Assembly: GCA_914767715.1 (NCBI GenBank)
Contig: OU612070.1
Location: 27,640,025-27,704,024, forward strand
Length of the DNA: 64,000 bases
Source: Membranipora membranacea
Taxonomy: Eukaryota > Bryozoa > Gymnolaemata > Cheilostomatida > Membraniporidae
Direction: 5' to 3'
Of the stretch, positions 1 through 11,017 are shown in pieces. The translations under genes were made by a program, and so were the position numbers. Under the pieces are notes generated by a model. It saw nothing but the letters and a program-made list of their open reading frames with translations. It was not told the origin of the DNA and did not search any database. Every line of letters starts with the position of its first letter. Position 1 is the stretch's first letter.

Positions 1-774
1 ATCTGGAATTTGTAATTTAAACCGATAGCAATCAGACTATATTTTTAGCCCACTTGTTGCATGGAGATGCCTATTTGACTGTATCAAGTATAATTTTTAA
101 ATCAATATGTACATCAATAAGCATTTGTTGGTTAGTATCACTGATTTATAAAGTGATATTATAAATCAGTGGTTAGTATAGAAAATTGTTCTGCATATAG
201 TATCACCTATCACCGCAATAATATTCAGGATGGAGTCGTAAAGACTACTTATGGATACCTGCCCTATTCACTGGCTACACCTGAAAATGCATTTATTTGA
301 CTTAGTTCAGCATTGCTCATTGATATAGAACCAAACATTTTCATATAATAATCAGTTCACCACATTGCATCTGAATGCTTGCAATACAGGAAGAAAGCTA
401 GGATAAATTTACCAAGCATGTCATATTCAAACAGCAGCTGTTCGGACAAGTTGCTGTTGACAATCCCAATAAAACAAATTATAGTTTAGAATTTTCATGT
501 TAGGTAAATGAAGTAGCTCTTCGGAAACTCTGAATGTAGACTTCCTACCATTAGATCCCTGTCTCCTTGTCCAATTGAAATGTCTGCAATGTGCCAAGTA
601 TTTCAAAAGGAAATAAAATTAAATGCTGGCATGCTGAGTCAGATATAACAACCTGATTCGTTTTCATACAAGCTTATATAAATCATTCCAAGTACTTCCA
701 TGCTATAACCATAAATCACAAGTATATTTGTATAATCTATTATTTGTCTAACAATTTTCAATCCAAGTGATTAC
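1..774. other. Gene-free flank
   Basis: AT-rich sequence with stop codons in every frame. I see no exon-like ORF flanked by splice sites, no RNA gene and no recognisable transposon. Confidence 0.5.
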
Positions 775-1021
775 CGTAATACCTCACCCATAAAGCGTGT
801 GCCTTGTAAGTGAAGGCGCCTATAAGAGAGGAGCATATAGGCCGGCTATCATTTGAAGCAAATAAGTTGCATAAGTTGAGGGTTCGAACCCCTTCGATGT
901 CAAGTTTTTTTTCAAAGTGGTGCCTTATAGCTGTGGGGTGCATTATAACTGGAACATTTATATTTTTTCCGAGGGAGGTGCTTCACTTATAAGGCCGGCG
1001 CCTTATAAGTGAGGTATTACG
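775..1021. repeat. Small inverted-repeat element (MITE-like) with tRNA-like B box
   Basis: The ends are perfect 13-bp inverted repeats, CGTAATACCTCAC at 775-787 and its complement at 1009-1021. Subterminal GGCGCC-containing sequence is also inverted (about 800-820 and 985-1008). The interior contains GGTTCGAACC near 881-890, which matches the B box of a tRNA internal promoter, but no matching A box or cloverleaf is evident. The two small ORFs across it are by-products of the palindromic sequence. It is probably a non-autonomous DNA element; the family cannot be named. Confidence 0.6.
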
Positions 1022-2008
1022 TATCAATAGTAATGTCTGATGGGTATTCAACTATTATCTGTAACTGAGGCGTAGAAAGGAAGAAACTAACCAAGCAATT
1101 TAACCCTGCATGCAGTCCCAGCTGTCATTTCTGGCTTTGCTTTTTTACAAAAATAAATAAGTCTTACCTCCTACTCTCCTGTATATCTGTTAATTGAAGA
1201 TTACTGGCTATCAATCTATTTTATTGGGACAGGATAATTGATAGATTAAATGAAGGCGTCATGATTAATGTCATATTGCAATTGTTAATTTGGTGGTTAA
1301 TACAGAACTCCCACAGGTTAAATCTGATTCCTTGATTATAACGCTTAAGAATGTTGTTATTAAACCTACAAAAAGTTAATACGTGAATGAGTTGAAACTG
1401 ACAAATTTGGCCAAAATACGCCAATTGGTTCTCTAGGTGTGTAGTGTATACCCTGTAGAGCAGCTACTTATATGCTCAGTGTTCTTCAGCGTATATAGGC
1501 CTGTAATACATACAGATTGAGGGTGCATATCCCTCTGCATCTCAACCCGAGTCCCTCAAAAGGTAACCATACGGGAATGCCTGTCAGTATCAGCGACTGT
1601 CCCATCATCAGTGGGATCACTAAGTCACTCAGGTTCTAGATTACAATTCATGATTTTCTTTACACTTCTTTCCTGGCTCAGATTGTAAAACCTGTGTAAG
1701 ATTTGATGTCAACTTTCCCTCACATATATGCAGTCTCATATTCTTAGATCCTAGATGGCTAGGATCAGAATGTATAAGCAAATACTTAGTAATTTGAGAC
1801 TGTTGCTTGTTGAAAATATCAGTGATTGACGCTTGTGGTTTTTCGCAAATTGGATGGATACATCCTTACCGTGTGATGCTATGATACAGGAGGGATTGAC
1901 ACATTTTCTGCATGGATAAATTATGACTTCCGATCATGAGTTGACTAAGAGATATGCAAAAACAAAATTGATGCATTGATTGGCTATGTTGTCATGGTAA
2001 CCAGAGGG
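1022..2008. other. Intergenic, nothing recognised
   Basis: No coding exon or repeat family is recognised between the inverted-repeat element and the TSP1 gene promoter. Confidence 0.45.
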
Positions 2009-2046
2009 TATATAAAGCCAAGCAGATGTTGGATTTAGTATCATTC
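2009..2046 (+). promoter_or_regulatory. TATA box and initiator of the TSP1 gene
   Basis: TATATAAAG lies at 2009-2017. TCATTC, matching the metazoan initiator TCAKTY, lies at 2041-2046, about 32-34 nt downstream, which is normal TATA-to-start spacing. The ATG follows at 2080, giving a short leader. The same TATA plus TCATTC arrangement precedes the Cys-rich and VMO-I genes. Confidence 0.7.
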
Positions 2047-2079
2047 AGTTGTTAGATTCACAAGGGAGAACAAACTAAA

Positions 2080-3390
2080 ATGGGTAAGAATAAGATCAGC
2101 TATTATTCTGGGCGAAAAAGTATTGACATCATAATTATGGTAAATTGTAATACCAAATGAACATAAGTTCTTAAACAATTTTTGCAAATTGAATCAATTA
2201 TACATTTTGCTTGTAGCTATGACTAAACTCATCCTGTTGGCTATCGTTGCTGTGGCATTTGTGAGTGCCGGACATTACAGAAAACCCCATCAACAAAACT
2301 ACAGGCCACACGCACCAACTAAATACCAACCAAGACCACATGCACCAACTCACTACGGACCAAGACCACAATACTTTGGTAAGAGAAGATTGAAACATTA
2401 ACATACAAATTTTACCAAAATGGTTTCGAACCATTCAACTTCAAAAACTTGAAGTATATGTAGGCACCACAGAAACTAAAAAATTCTCAATAAATGAAAT
2501 GAATCCCTAACACCAGGTATTTTACTAATTGTAGTGTCTCAATGGAGTGCATGGGGTCAATATGGACGATGCTCTAAGCCTTGTGGTGGTGGAATCCAAT
2601 TCAGATACAGAACATGCAACAGAAAGCAAGTCTACGGGTATGGCGGACATGGAAACACTAAATGTGCCGGACCAAACAAATCTATGAAGTACTGCAATCT
2701 GCAATGCTGCGCAGGTAAGACACTGACCTTAAAATTGAGAGTAAAATGTATCAAATCTAATACATGTAATACTTCGAATATCGCTAGAACTCTTAGTAAA
2801 CTTTAGGCTTTTTATTTTGTTAGCAGAAGATAACAAAAATAAAAAATTAATGCAGATATTATTTAAACTCAATCATTTTGTAGTTAATGGCGGATGGGCT
2901 TACTGGTCCCACTGGTCTAACAACCCTCACACATACAAACAGACCAGAACCAGAACCTGCAGCAAACCATATCCATCATGTGGAGGACGCAAGTGCTACG
3001 GAGCCGCTAGTCAAACCCAGAATATACCAAGTAAGCAATACTACACAAGATAAATATTCCTGTTGCCATATGTTTTTTCAATAGACGCTGATTGGGTGCG
3101 ACAATGTACTTATGATTTCTGGCTGGTAGTCTGTGGCTACCTATTTGATATTAGTTGTAACGGGTTAAGCTCTGTCCTAATCCTTTGCTTCAGTAATGAT
3201 TTTGACGCAAATATTTACAAACATCATCCTGTTGTAAATGGGAGGATAATATTGACATATCATTGAAACAAGCTGACGATGACCATCTTCAATGTCTCAC
3301 AATTCTAATCAGAGACTTTCCATTATTTCAGAGCCTCATTACAAACCACACCACAGGCAGCAACCACACAGCAGACCATACTATGGTTAA
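2080..3390 (+). CDS. Secreted TSP type-1 repeat protein with His/Pro/Tyr-rich ends (5 exons)
   Basis: Exons 2080-2083, 2217-2378, 2535-2714, 2884-3030 and 3332-3390 join in frame with GT-AG introns to give 183 residues. Exon 1 carries only ATG plus one base. Exon 2 encodes a signal peptide (MTKLILLAIVAVAFVSAG) and then a His/Pro/Tyr/Arg-rich stretch with repeated RPHAPT. Exon 3 is a TSP1 repeat: WSAWGQYGRC, then CGGG, RYRTC and a closing CC. Exon 4 is a second, degenerate TSP1-like repeat (WAYWSHWS, TRTRTC, CGG). Exon 5 returns to a His/Pro/Tyr-rich tail ending YYG. TSP1 repeats bind glycans and matrix proteins. The ends resemble low-complexity matrix or adhesive proteins, but that role is inference. 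A start at the second ATG in exon 2 is equally possible, since it is in frame. Confidence 0.85.
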
Positions 3391-5324
3391 ACACTGGATG
3401 ACTCAGACCTACCCAAGATCATGACTCAATTTCATTTTCTCGTACCAGGAGACAAAATTATTTATACATTCTTTTGTTACTGATGCTTCCACTACTGGTT
3501 GTTGTTTGTTGATTTTGTATTCCATTAACCTGTTTGAATACTGTTATTATAAATAATACAATACCCTAAGCATTGAACATCAAGCCTTCTATTGCGATCA
3601 AAATTCAATTTCTCGACAGACGTGTCTAGAACATCATCAGAGTTGATTTGTTGATTTTTTTATGAGACATTTTATTGGTGAAATTTCAACCTTAATTGAG
3701 AAGAAAAAGCACAGTTAATGTACTTGTCCTTGTGCTCGTATTTGTGTGATATCTGATCAAGGAATTGAAAAATAAATCCAGTTCAGCTTGTAGAAGAAGA
3801 TACTATGGAACTCTGACACACTTCTAACCACTTAAACTTGTTATTTCGTTGCTGGTTAGTGGTCGGAAGAGTTCAAAATTCTGGATTAGCTCTAGTTTGC
3901 ACATATCACATATCAGAGTTGATTAGTTGCCTGGAATTTCTTTTTTTATAAATACAGGATAAGTTAACATTGCAGGGTTACAACAATATATTAATTAATA
4001 CATTCCTTGTTCCGATTATTGATTGAAGATATGGGTAAAGGTGAAGTCATACTTACTATGATGAATGGTAAATATGAAATGACATTTCCTCATAATATTT
4101 AAAAAACTCAATTCCTAGTAAAAAAAAACGTTAGTTAAATTTCATGATATTGAGTCATATTCTCCATGTTAGGAAGTTACTTTGCTAAATGGCAAGCACA
4201 TCAATCAATCTATCCGTTGAAAATAAATAATATCTACTGCAATGCAGAGAGGATATCAAGGAAAAGGTTGCAAAAGACAAGGTGATATAGTAAACAATTA
4301 TATTGGTTGAGCTGATAGTATACTCTCATTCGTATGTAGATTGGTCCTTAAATGGAAAGGTGATCACATTTGTTGATATAATTTGGATGCTAATTTTTGT
4401 GAAGATGTAAGTTAGAAGAGCTGCATGATTATTCTGTCTGCCCTTGATTGCCTGGGTTGGTATGAAGGTGTTGATGATCTAGTAATATGCTTTATATATT
4501 AGTAATATATCTTACTCAGTAACCAATGAGGGTCATAAATCAGCTAAAAGTCACAACCACCAATCTCAAAGTTCCTGCTCAAGATAAAGCATAAATGGTC
4601 GATTTATCTGAATATTTCGAACAAGCAACATTCTAAACATTCAACAATATTATTATATACATCCTCATTCCAATTGCACACAATATATTTATATTCAATA
4701 GTTTAATATAGTACACTGCATATGAAAGTGGGAAAAAAGGCTTGAAGGCTAAATACCAATTCAGATACATATTCTGATGAAAGATGAAAGGTCGACTTGG
4801 TATGAAAGATTGTAAACATTCAAAAACTTTGGTAAAAATGGTAGTTGGGTTCTGATCACACATTGTTCTTAACAAAAATCAATATCAATGGATGGCATTT
4901 GGCAGCTATACTGTGGACGAAGTTTGATGACCATAGATAAATCCAATGAGGAGCATGCATTAAGGCTAGGCTGCAGTCTGCTCTTGTGTCGCAGTCAAAG
5001 GTTGCCTGATCGATCAAGCTCAGGGTACATAATTACTTCCAATTATGAATTATTATCATGGAGCAATTGCTCCCTTGTCATAGACACACCCCAGAAGCAG
5101 AGACTGGTGCCACAGAAATATTATATCGACACAAATAAGAACTTTGTCCTGCCTGCTAGATTCTAATGGTGTCTGGTCCTGGTTTATGAGATTGAAAGTC
5201 AAACAGAACTCAATTCAGTAAAGGCATTCCACAGCACTGGTATGAAATATTGGTTCCAGCAAACTAGCTCAGCAATGGAATAATTATAAGGAAGTGGGAT
5301 GAAGGATTTATGTCAGGCTATAAG
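3391..5324. other. 3' flank of the TSP1 gene, no further gene seen
   Basis: The start will hold the TSP1 gene 3' UTR; AATAAA occurs at about 3770, and nearer variants are AT-rich and not canonical. A 92-codon ORF at 4888-5166 has no signal peptide, no domain I recognise and no convincing splice context, so I do not call it a gene. Confidence 0.45.
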
Positions 5325-5412
5325 AAATTGTGATATCTAATGATATATTGTTGCGATTAACTGCTTCCTCATAGAGTTAATGTCTTTTCACACCTCAAAT
5401 ATATTTGTGATG

Positions 5413-5640
5413 GAGTCAGGAGTAGGAAGTAGCTCGGGTCGGGTAGAGCGCCGCAAGTGACGAAGGACGTGGGATTGAATCCCACTGCAGTCTATCATCT
5501 ACTGGGGTTTGGTTGATCTCCAGGTGTGCTCCAACCTGCCTGCAAACTGAGAGCAAAACTGGCGCAGACATTGCGGCCTTGCCATTAAGGCAAAACAATA
5601 TTTCGCCGCCCATGCTTCGGGATGTGGCGTGTGATATGAC
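5413..5640 (+). repeat. tRNA-derived SINE (unit 1)
   Basis: An A-box-like TAGCTCGGGTCGG begins at 5430 and a B-box-like GGGATTGAATCCC lies at 5471-5483, the spacing of a tRNA internal pol III promoter. The sequence continues about 150 bp past the tRNA-like head, as in SINEs. The acceptor stem does not pair, so it is not a working tRNA. Copy 1 has one extra G in the A box relative to the other two. Confidence 0.7.
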
Positions 5641-8304
5641 ATCCGATTTTAATCAACCTTTTTTAATCAATTGTAATTATGAGCATTCTGAAAAAAGAGA
5701 GGGCAACTCCTAATATTATTGATACCCACCCTCCCTGATGACATGTAGCATAGGGTATTCCGGAAGTAAATAACCTATATTTTCTGTGTGTGGCTTGCAT
5801 CACATTGGCTCCTCATCCATTAAACCCAAGCGACCTAAATAAGCTAAAAACCAATGAAGAAAGGATGATTTTTCCTCTGGTGCGAAATGCCTCAGGAACC
5901 AGAAATTTCCCCTCATGGGTGCTGCGGAGGTTTCTTGTAAACATTATTCAATCGAATGTCTGATTTGAACTATTGGTTTTGCACCATATCGTCCTTAAAT
6001 TTCCTCTCCAAAGCAGATTATCCCGCCTTCTCTCAAAATAGTGCAACGCCATGATAGGTTGTCATGCTGAAACCAATATTTTCAAAATCGATGAGCTTTC
6101 CAACGATAAATTAAATGTCCAAATCGGTCAATGTTGGTATCGTAATCATTTTTGAAAACGGTGTGGTTATCGGCAATGTTACATATTGACATAACCAGAT
6201 ATGACTAATATACCTATCTATATCAGCCATGCTCAGTTGGAACATAACTGACCTAATCGAGCCTATGACCAAGTCGGTTGCAGGTGCTTACAAATTTTTG
6301 ATAATTCGAACAGAGGCTTGGCAGTGACCCACGAATATGACTCAGTTTGCATGAGATCTGACAAAGAATTTCTATATATGCTAGATGTCCTAGATAGCGT
6401 TTGAAATACAAGGAATGCCTACTACCTTGTCTGATTGAAAATTCTCTTATTTGCCAAATAGTTCAAAGGGGATGTGAAAATGTAGTATTTTAACCAAACG
6501 AGGTGATGAGAGTGCACCTGAATGCCAGCATGCAAAGGCTGATATCACCACCTGCTTCAATTTCATACTACCTGTTATAAATCATACAAAGCACTTCCTA
6601 TAAATCACGAGGTGACACCATCGATTTTAAATATTTTCAACCTGATTATCGATGTTGTAATGTGTAATACTGAAATTTGGTCATTCAATTTAGATAGCTC
6701 TCAGCTGCTCTTATATGATGACACAAGAAACAAGGCTTTTATCATGCATTGAAACAATTACAGGCATTATCGATGTTGTAATGTGTAATATTATATTGTT
6801 TGCCCTAAATTTAAATAGCTCTCAGCTGTTCTTACAGCTGACACAAGAAATAAGGCCTTATCGATATGGAAGTCGCTTTCTTGAGATCTTTAAAAATCAG
6901 CAAGCCAACAATAGCCATATCAGTGGCATACTTAAAAATCTTGATATTAGGATGGGTAGATTCAGAAAATATAAAGGCTAATAATATTAATTGAACAAAA
7001 ATTATAATAAGTTATTTTCAAACGAAAGTATAATTACCAATATATCCTGGGTTCCTCCTGCTTAGATAAAGATCTGTGTCTCCAAAATATGAATAATCCA
7101 AAGTATACATACTGTTACCATGGGAGTTGCGCTTGGCGTTAGGGGTCTGGTAATCGGTGTCATAGCATTGACAAAGCCCACTTTTGTTCTAAAGCTGCGC
7201 TCATGATATATTTACCGCTTTATCTAATAAGCTTTCTTTCTAACTGCGAGTCATTGCTTTCCTTACAATGGTGAAAGCTTCTCATACACGTTACTGTCAC
7301 TAGTCTCCAAGATATCAAAAGGACCACATCTTTCAGCCATGAGCTCTAATCTATATCGTAAGTGGTTCTTACTTTCATATTCCTACAGTTTAATAACTTA
7401 CTGATAGATGAATTACATTTCATCTCATTACACTACATGTCGACATGGTTTTCTGTGGTATCAGAGATTCATTTTCAGTTGCTTTTTCAGACTATTATCA
7501 TTTTTGGCATTTCGGATGTTCTATTCCCCCATAATATGTGAGTTTGTATCAATCGTAATGTTCAATGTTAATTTTGTATGCTATGTAATACCATTGTGAT
7601 CTCGTTTTTGCATAATGTCAACCTTGTTGTAACCACATTACACCTTTCTCACATGTTTTGTAACGTAACAATCCATGTTACAGGATTACCAGACTGCTGG
7701 AGATGTTAAATAAAATTCTTAGAGTTTAAATAACACAAAGTATAAATAATCCAGAGTATAAATTTTCCAAAAAATATGTCTGAATAAAATCACATCTGTA
7801 TTTAAATAATGAAATGCTCTTTTTCCATATGTCTGCTGTTCGAGTCTGTGTGTGCAAGCTGTGAGCACTTGTCTTTTTTTCATAGAAATCTTCCTCCTTA
7901 TATACCCTTGGATGGTGCTTTCTGGAATCTTTCATCATTTCAAAGATTCTTATCTTTCATCCTGTCTTATCGCGGGGCTGATGGTGTTCTTCATATAATT
8001 GAAATGTTTTTGTGCTCAGTCTTACTTACGTGGTTAATTAAATGATTGCACCTTAGGTGGAAATTAATTATGCAGTTACCAGTTATTTTGTTGCTTTATC
8101 TATTTTGGGGGATATTGTTTTCCTATAACGTAGTATTTTAATATCTAAGTCTAAGGCTTACATTATTACAATTATGAGTTTTATTGGTTTTAAGTGTGTA
8201 CATAAATTTCACAATGCATTTTATGTTCCTTCAAACACTCTCGTTGGCTGTCTAACTTGAGCAACAGGCAGCCGACCTTGAGCACAAGACAGTTTAACTA
8301 CACA
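5641..8304. other. Unit 1, gene-free stretch
   Basis: Short ORFs here (6715-6981, 7408-7599, 7809-8045) recur in the other units only because the whole unit is duplicated. They have low-complexity or hydrophobic translations and no splice context I can defend. An internal near-duplication is visible: a segment around 6640-6720 (gttgtaatgtgtaat, tagctctcagctg) recurs at 6770-6840. Confidence 0.4.
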
Positions 8305-9060
8305 GTTTCCCTCCCGTTATAAAGTATTTATTACCAAACTATATTATATCTACCATAAACTTAATAATAAATTAAGTCTATGATATATAGGTTCAAATTT
8401 TCCATGTTTTCATATACTAGCTACCAAAGGCAGCGTAAGAGTAAATTTGTCTGCTGGTCAAATACTTCTGCATCTATTGCATTGCGTATATTGTTATTAA
8501 TGGCGCTGCAATTATTTAGCCGGTGACTTACAAAGTTGAAGTACATATCAGCTGTACTAATATATTGATAGCTGCTCAGATGATCAGCTTCATGGCGTCC
8601 TCTATATCCAGATGGAGGTCATAGTATAATTATTACTACAATGCTGTCACATGTTATGTCAAACTCATACCATACTTATCTATCTATGATGGTATATGTC
8701 ATCACAGAGTAGCCTAAGGATATATCCTTACTCTGTGATGTCATACTAGTGTGAGCCTCCCAGACTATTGCACCCGCCCGACGACTTTCAAATTTTAAAG
8801 GTTAATTGCAATGAGATGATGTTAATGTAATACCATACATTCAGAGCCACATTCTATCGTATATGAGATATGTACTTATAATACACATGTAAGTGGAAAA
8901 ACACCACAGCTGCTACCAGAGACCAAACACCTCATCAAGGGAGCAGTGAGAAACAGACACATACCATCCTGGGTACTACACATTATGTATTAACTATAAA
9001 CCACCTGTAACAAATATCTACTGCTGTCATTTGTGGAGGCAGATCTTGTCAACAGTATAA
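8305..9060 (+). pseudogene. Decayed fragment of the seven-helix receptor gene (unit 1)
   Basis: This aligns by eye to the receptor gene at 58070-60560. It includes the intron before its 15-nt microexon, a 14-nt version of that microexon (8421-8434, still between an AG and GTAAGAG), the first half of exon 4 (8520-8648) and exon 5 (8801 to about 8982). Exon 4 gains an in-frame TAG at 8622-8624 where the intact gene has CAG. It then stops abruptly at ATGCTGTC and is replaced by about 115 bp containing a hairpin. Exon 5 begins with stops in the ancestral frame, and its donor GTATGT has lost the G at the splice point. Exons 1-3 are absent. It is non-functional in every unit. Confidence 0.8.
8681..8750. 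repeat. Imperfect palindrome (unit 1)
   Basis: ATGTCATCACAGAGTA at the left is complementary to TACTCTGTGATGTCAT-like sequence at the right, with AAGGATATATCCTT at the centre. It could form a hairpin of about 30 bp per arm. It sits where exon 4 of the receptor fragment is interrupted, so it may be a short foldback insertion. The same palindrome is present in units 2 and 3. Confidence 0.6.
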
Positions 9061-9157
9061 AAACCAAAACCAAAATCTTTGAGTGTGGCCCTCTTTCACA
9101 ATTATCAAAGATTAATAATAAAGTCATCAGATACACAAGTTGAGCATTGCTGTCCAG

Positions 9158-10594
9158 TTTATTTTTCTCTATTAGGTTTCAAATTTTCGACATAAAGTCA
9201 CATGAGGAGGTAGCTTGTAATGATCAGATCAAATAATGATTGCTGCCGCTCCAGCTCATATGAACTTTAGGATCTCACTATTGCTGCCAGCTTAAACAGA
9301 ACAATGAAAATCAGGTTTATAGGGGTGCAAAACTTAAGTATCTCAAGAAATTGCTTTTTAAACCCGAATGCTTTTTATTCCCAATGATAAAATTACGCTG
9401 TGTGTTTGTCCCATTCCTTCTCATTGAATTTGCTCTCGCTCTCAGCTTCTTGAAGGTATATGTACTGTATGTAAACTGTGTCCAGTGTACTCATTTCACT
9501 TACGGCATTTTGCAGCAAGCAAATCTGACTCCATTGAGGGCAGTGTCACCCCCTCCACCTTGATTACGCTCTATGCGTGTTTGAATCCCACATACATTGG
9601 CGAAGCTCACTAAGCATGATCTGAGAGATGTGAATGTGCCCCATGTATTACCCACTCCTGTGACTCTTTGCTTGCTCGAGTGATTTGGCCTCTTGCACTG
9701 CATGTCAAGATTTGTCACTAAAAAAAATGTAGCAGTGAGATCAATCACACATCTTACATGTCATCAAATCAGTGATGTGATTCTTGTCAGCCTTACACGA
9801 TTATTTCTATTCAGCTTAAATTTTTGATACAGACATAAGTTGACTCAATTAAACATCTTTTTGTCAGATTTAACGTAGATCAAGTTGCTCCCCCCCCAAT
9901 TCCTTCAATTAAGTGATAAAGCACAGTAATGAGGGACCAACAGCATAGTGGTTCATGACGCAATGTGGCAAATAAACTCAGACTGATACATTGTTAGTAA
10001 TACGAATTATAATGTAACATATAAATCAGATAACCCCCCTCGTAGATACGACCCTGGCTGCTAAAGATTAGAAAACAGCGGTACCTAAGAGAATCCATAA
10101 TCACAAGAGTGTAGGGCTTAGCTAATCCTAGCTAATCTTAGCTGATCCCATATTACTTTTACTTCTCCCCTGGCCTTATAAAAAGAACCTGATGATGTAC
10201 AAATATCGTACAGTAACACACACTATCACCTATTTAATATCAAGTGGCAGTGGAATGTCAGACCATTAAGTATCACTCCCCAGATGCGTTATCTCCTCTT
10301 CCTTGTACCGCCTCTGAGCGTAGGTAAGCTCCATGTAGAAGTGGCCAGCAGAACATTCTGGCAATTACCCCATTTTTGTTGCGCTGATGTTACATAGTCA
10401 CTGCTCCACTGATCTGAAAGCTTGCTACAACAGAAATACCTCTTCTGTAGTGTTTTTTTATTAATGTAAAGTAGTGAACATCTGTATGCTGATTGACTTG
10501 ATCTGCATATATATATCATTTTTTAAAAGTTTGAATGGACAACTCTCTGACTTTTGCTGGTATGCAAAAGCGTATGTTCCTTCCTTGCAATATT
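9158..10594 (-). pseudogene. VMO-I-like gene, unit 1, gutted copy
   Basis: Recognisable parts in transcript order: a remnant of the first coding exon (10594-10541, about 54 nt); the second coding exon (10424-10281); the third (9717-9504, encoding VCGIQTRIERNQGGGGDTAL and then NGV, a clear VMO-I repeat signature); and a last exon from 9283 with stop at 9258-9256 and AATAAA at 9163-9158. The promoter, the 5' UTR exon, the signal peptide and most of repeat 1 were removed by two deletions that are absent from units 2 and 3. The donor of the second exon is GG instead of GT. The two frame breaks shared by all copies are also present. Not expressed as a working protein. Confidence 0.8.
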
Positions 10595-10757
10595 ATCAGT
10601 GATCTAGGGCATAAAATCATGGATTAAGATTAAAGGCAGTCATTGTGCCAGACTGAGATGTATCCTTGAATATTTAAGGGGTAGGACTTGTTGAGAGTAC
10701 GTTGATCAGCGTCAGCTCAAATGGATAGAAATGTAGCCACATAGAATGAGCATATTG

Positions 10758-11017
10758 GTTGGTGCAGCTTATGATCAACTACCAACCCCGGCAAACCTAG
10801 ACCCCTGGAATCTGACCGAGTCCTCGAAATGCACTGAGTGCCCAGCCAAGGGCACACTTCGGCATATATTTTTTGAATTGTCTGATGAGCCTGGGAAGAT
10901 ACACTTTTGGGAATAATAATAATAGTGTTGAAAGTGTTTCGGGAGTATGTCATGGATAAGTGTGAATTTGCGCAAAAAGAGATTGATGTACAACGGAAAA
11001 TGGCAGGGGAGGTGTGA
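10758..11017 (+). mobile_element. LINE reverse-transcriptase C-terminal fragment (unit 1)
   Basis: The + strand encodes AAYDQLPTPANLDPWNLTES and then CTECPAKGTLRHIF. This matches the pattern at the end of many invertebrate non-LTR retrotransposon polymerases, where a CxxC...H zinc-binding segment follows PTPxNLxxW. After a stop at 10914-10916 the reading continues with a basic helical tail (VLKVFREYVMDK) to 11017. It is an old, broken insertion. The minus-strand ORFs over the same bases are its antisense shadow. Confidence 0.65.

Noticed and set aside
810-992. ORFs on both strands inside the inverted-repeat element
   Set aside because: Product of palindromic sequence, with no start context or splice support.
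5430-5490. Possible tRNA gene
   Set aside because: A and B boxes are present, but the acceptor stem does not pair and the sequence continues as a SINE body.
5416-5613. Minus ORF starting MGGEILFCLNGKAAM, repeated at 18453 and 39164
   Set aside because: It is the antisense of the tRNA-derived SINE and recurs only because the unit is triplicated.
10289-10519. Minus ORF of 76 codons in unit 1
   Set aside because: It reads through an intron and one frame of the broken second VMO-I exon; it is not an independent gene.
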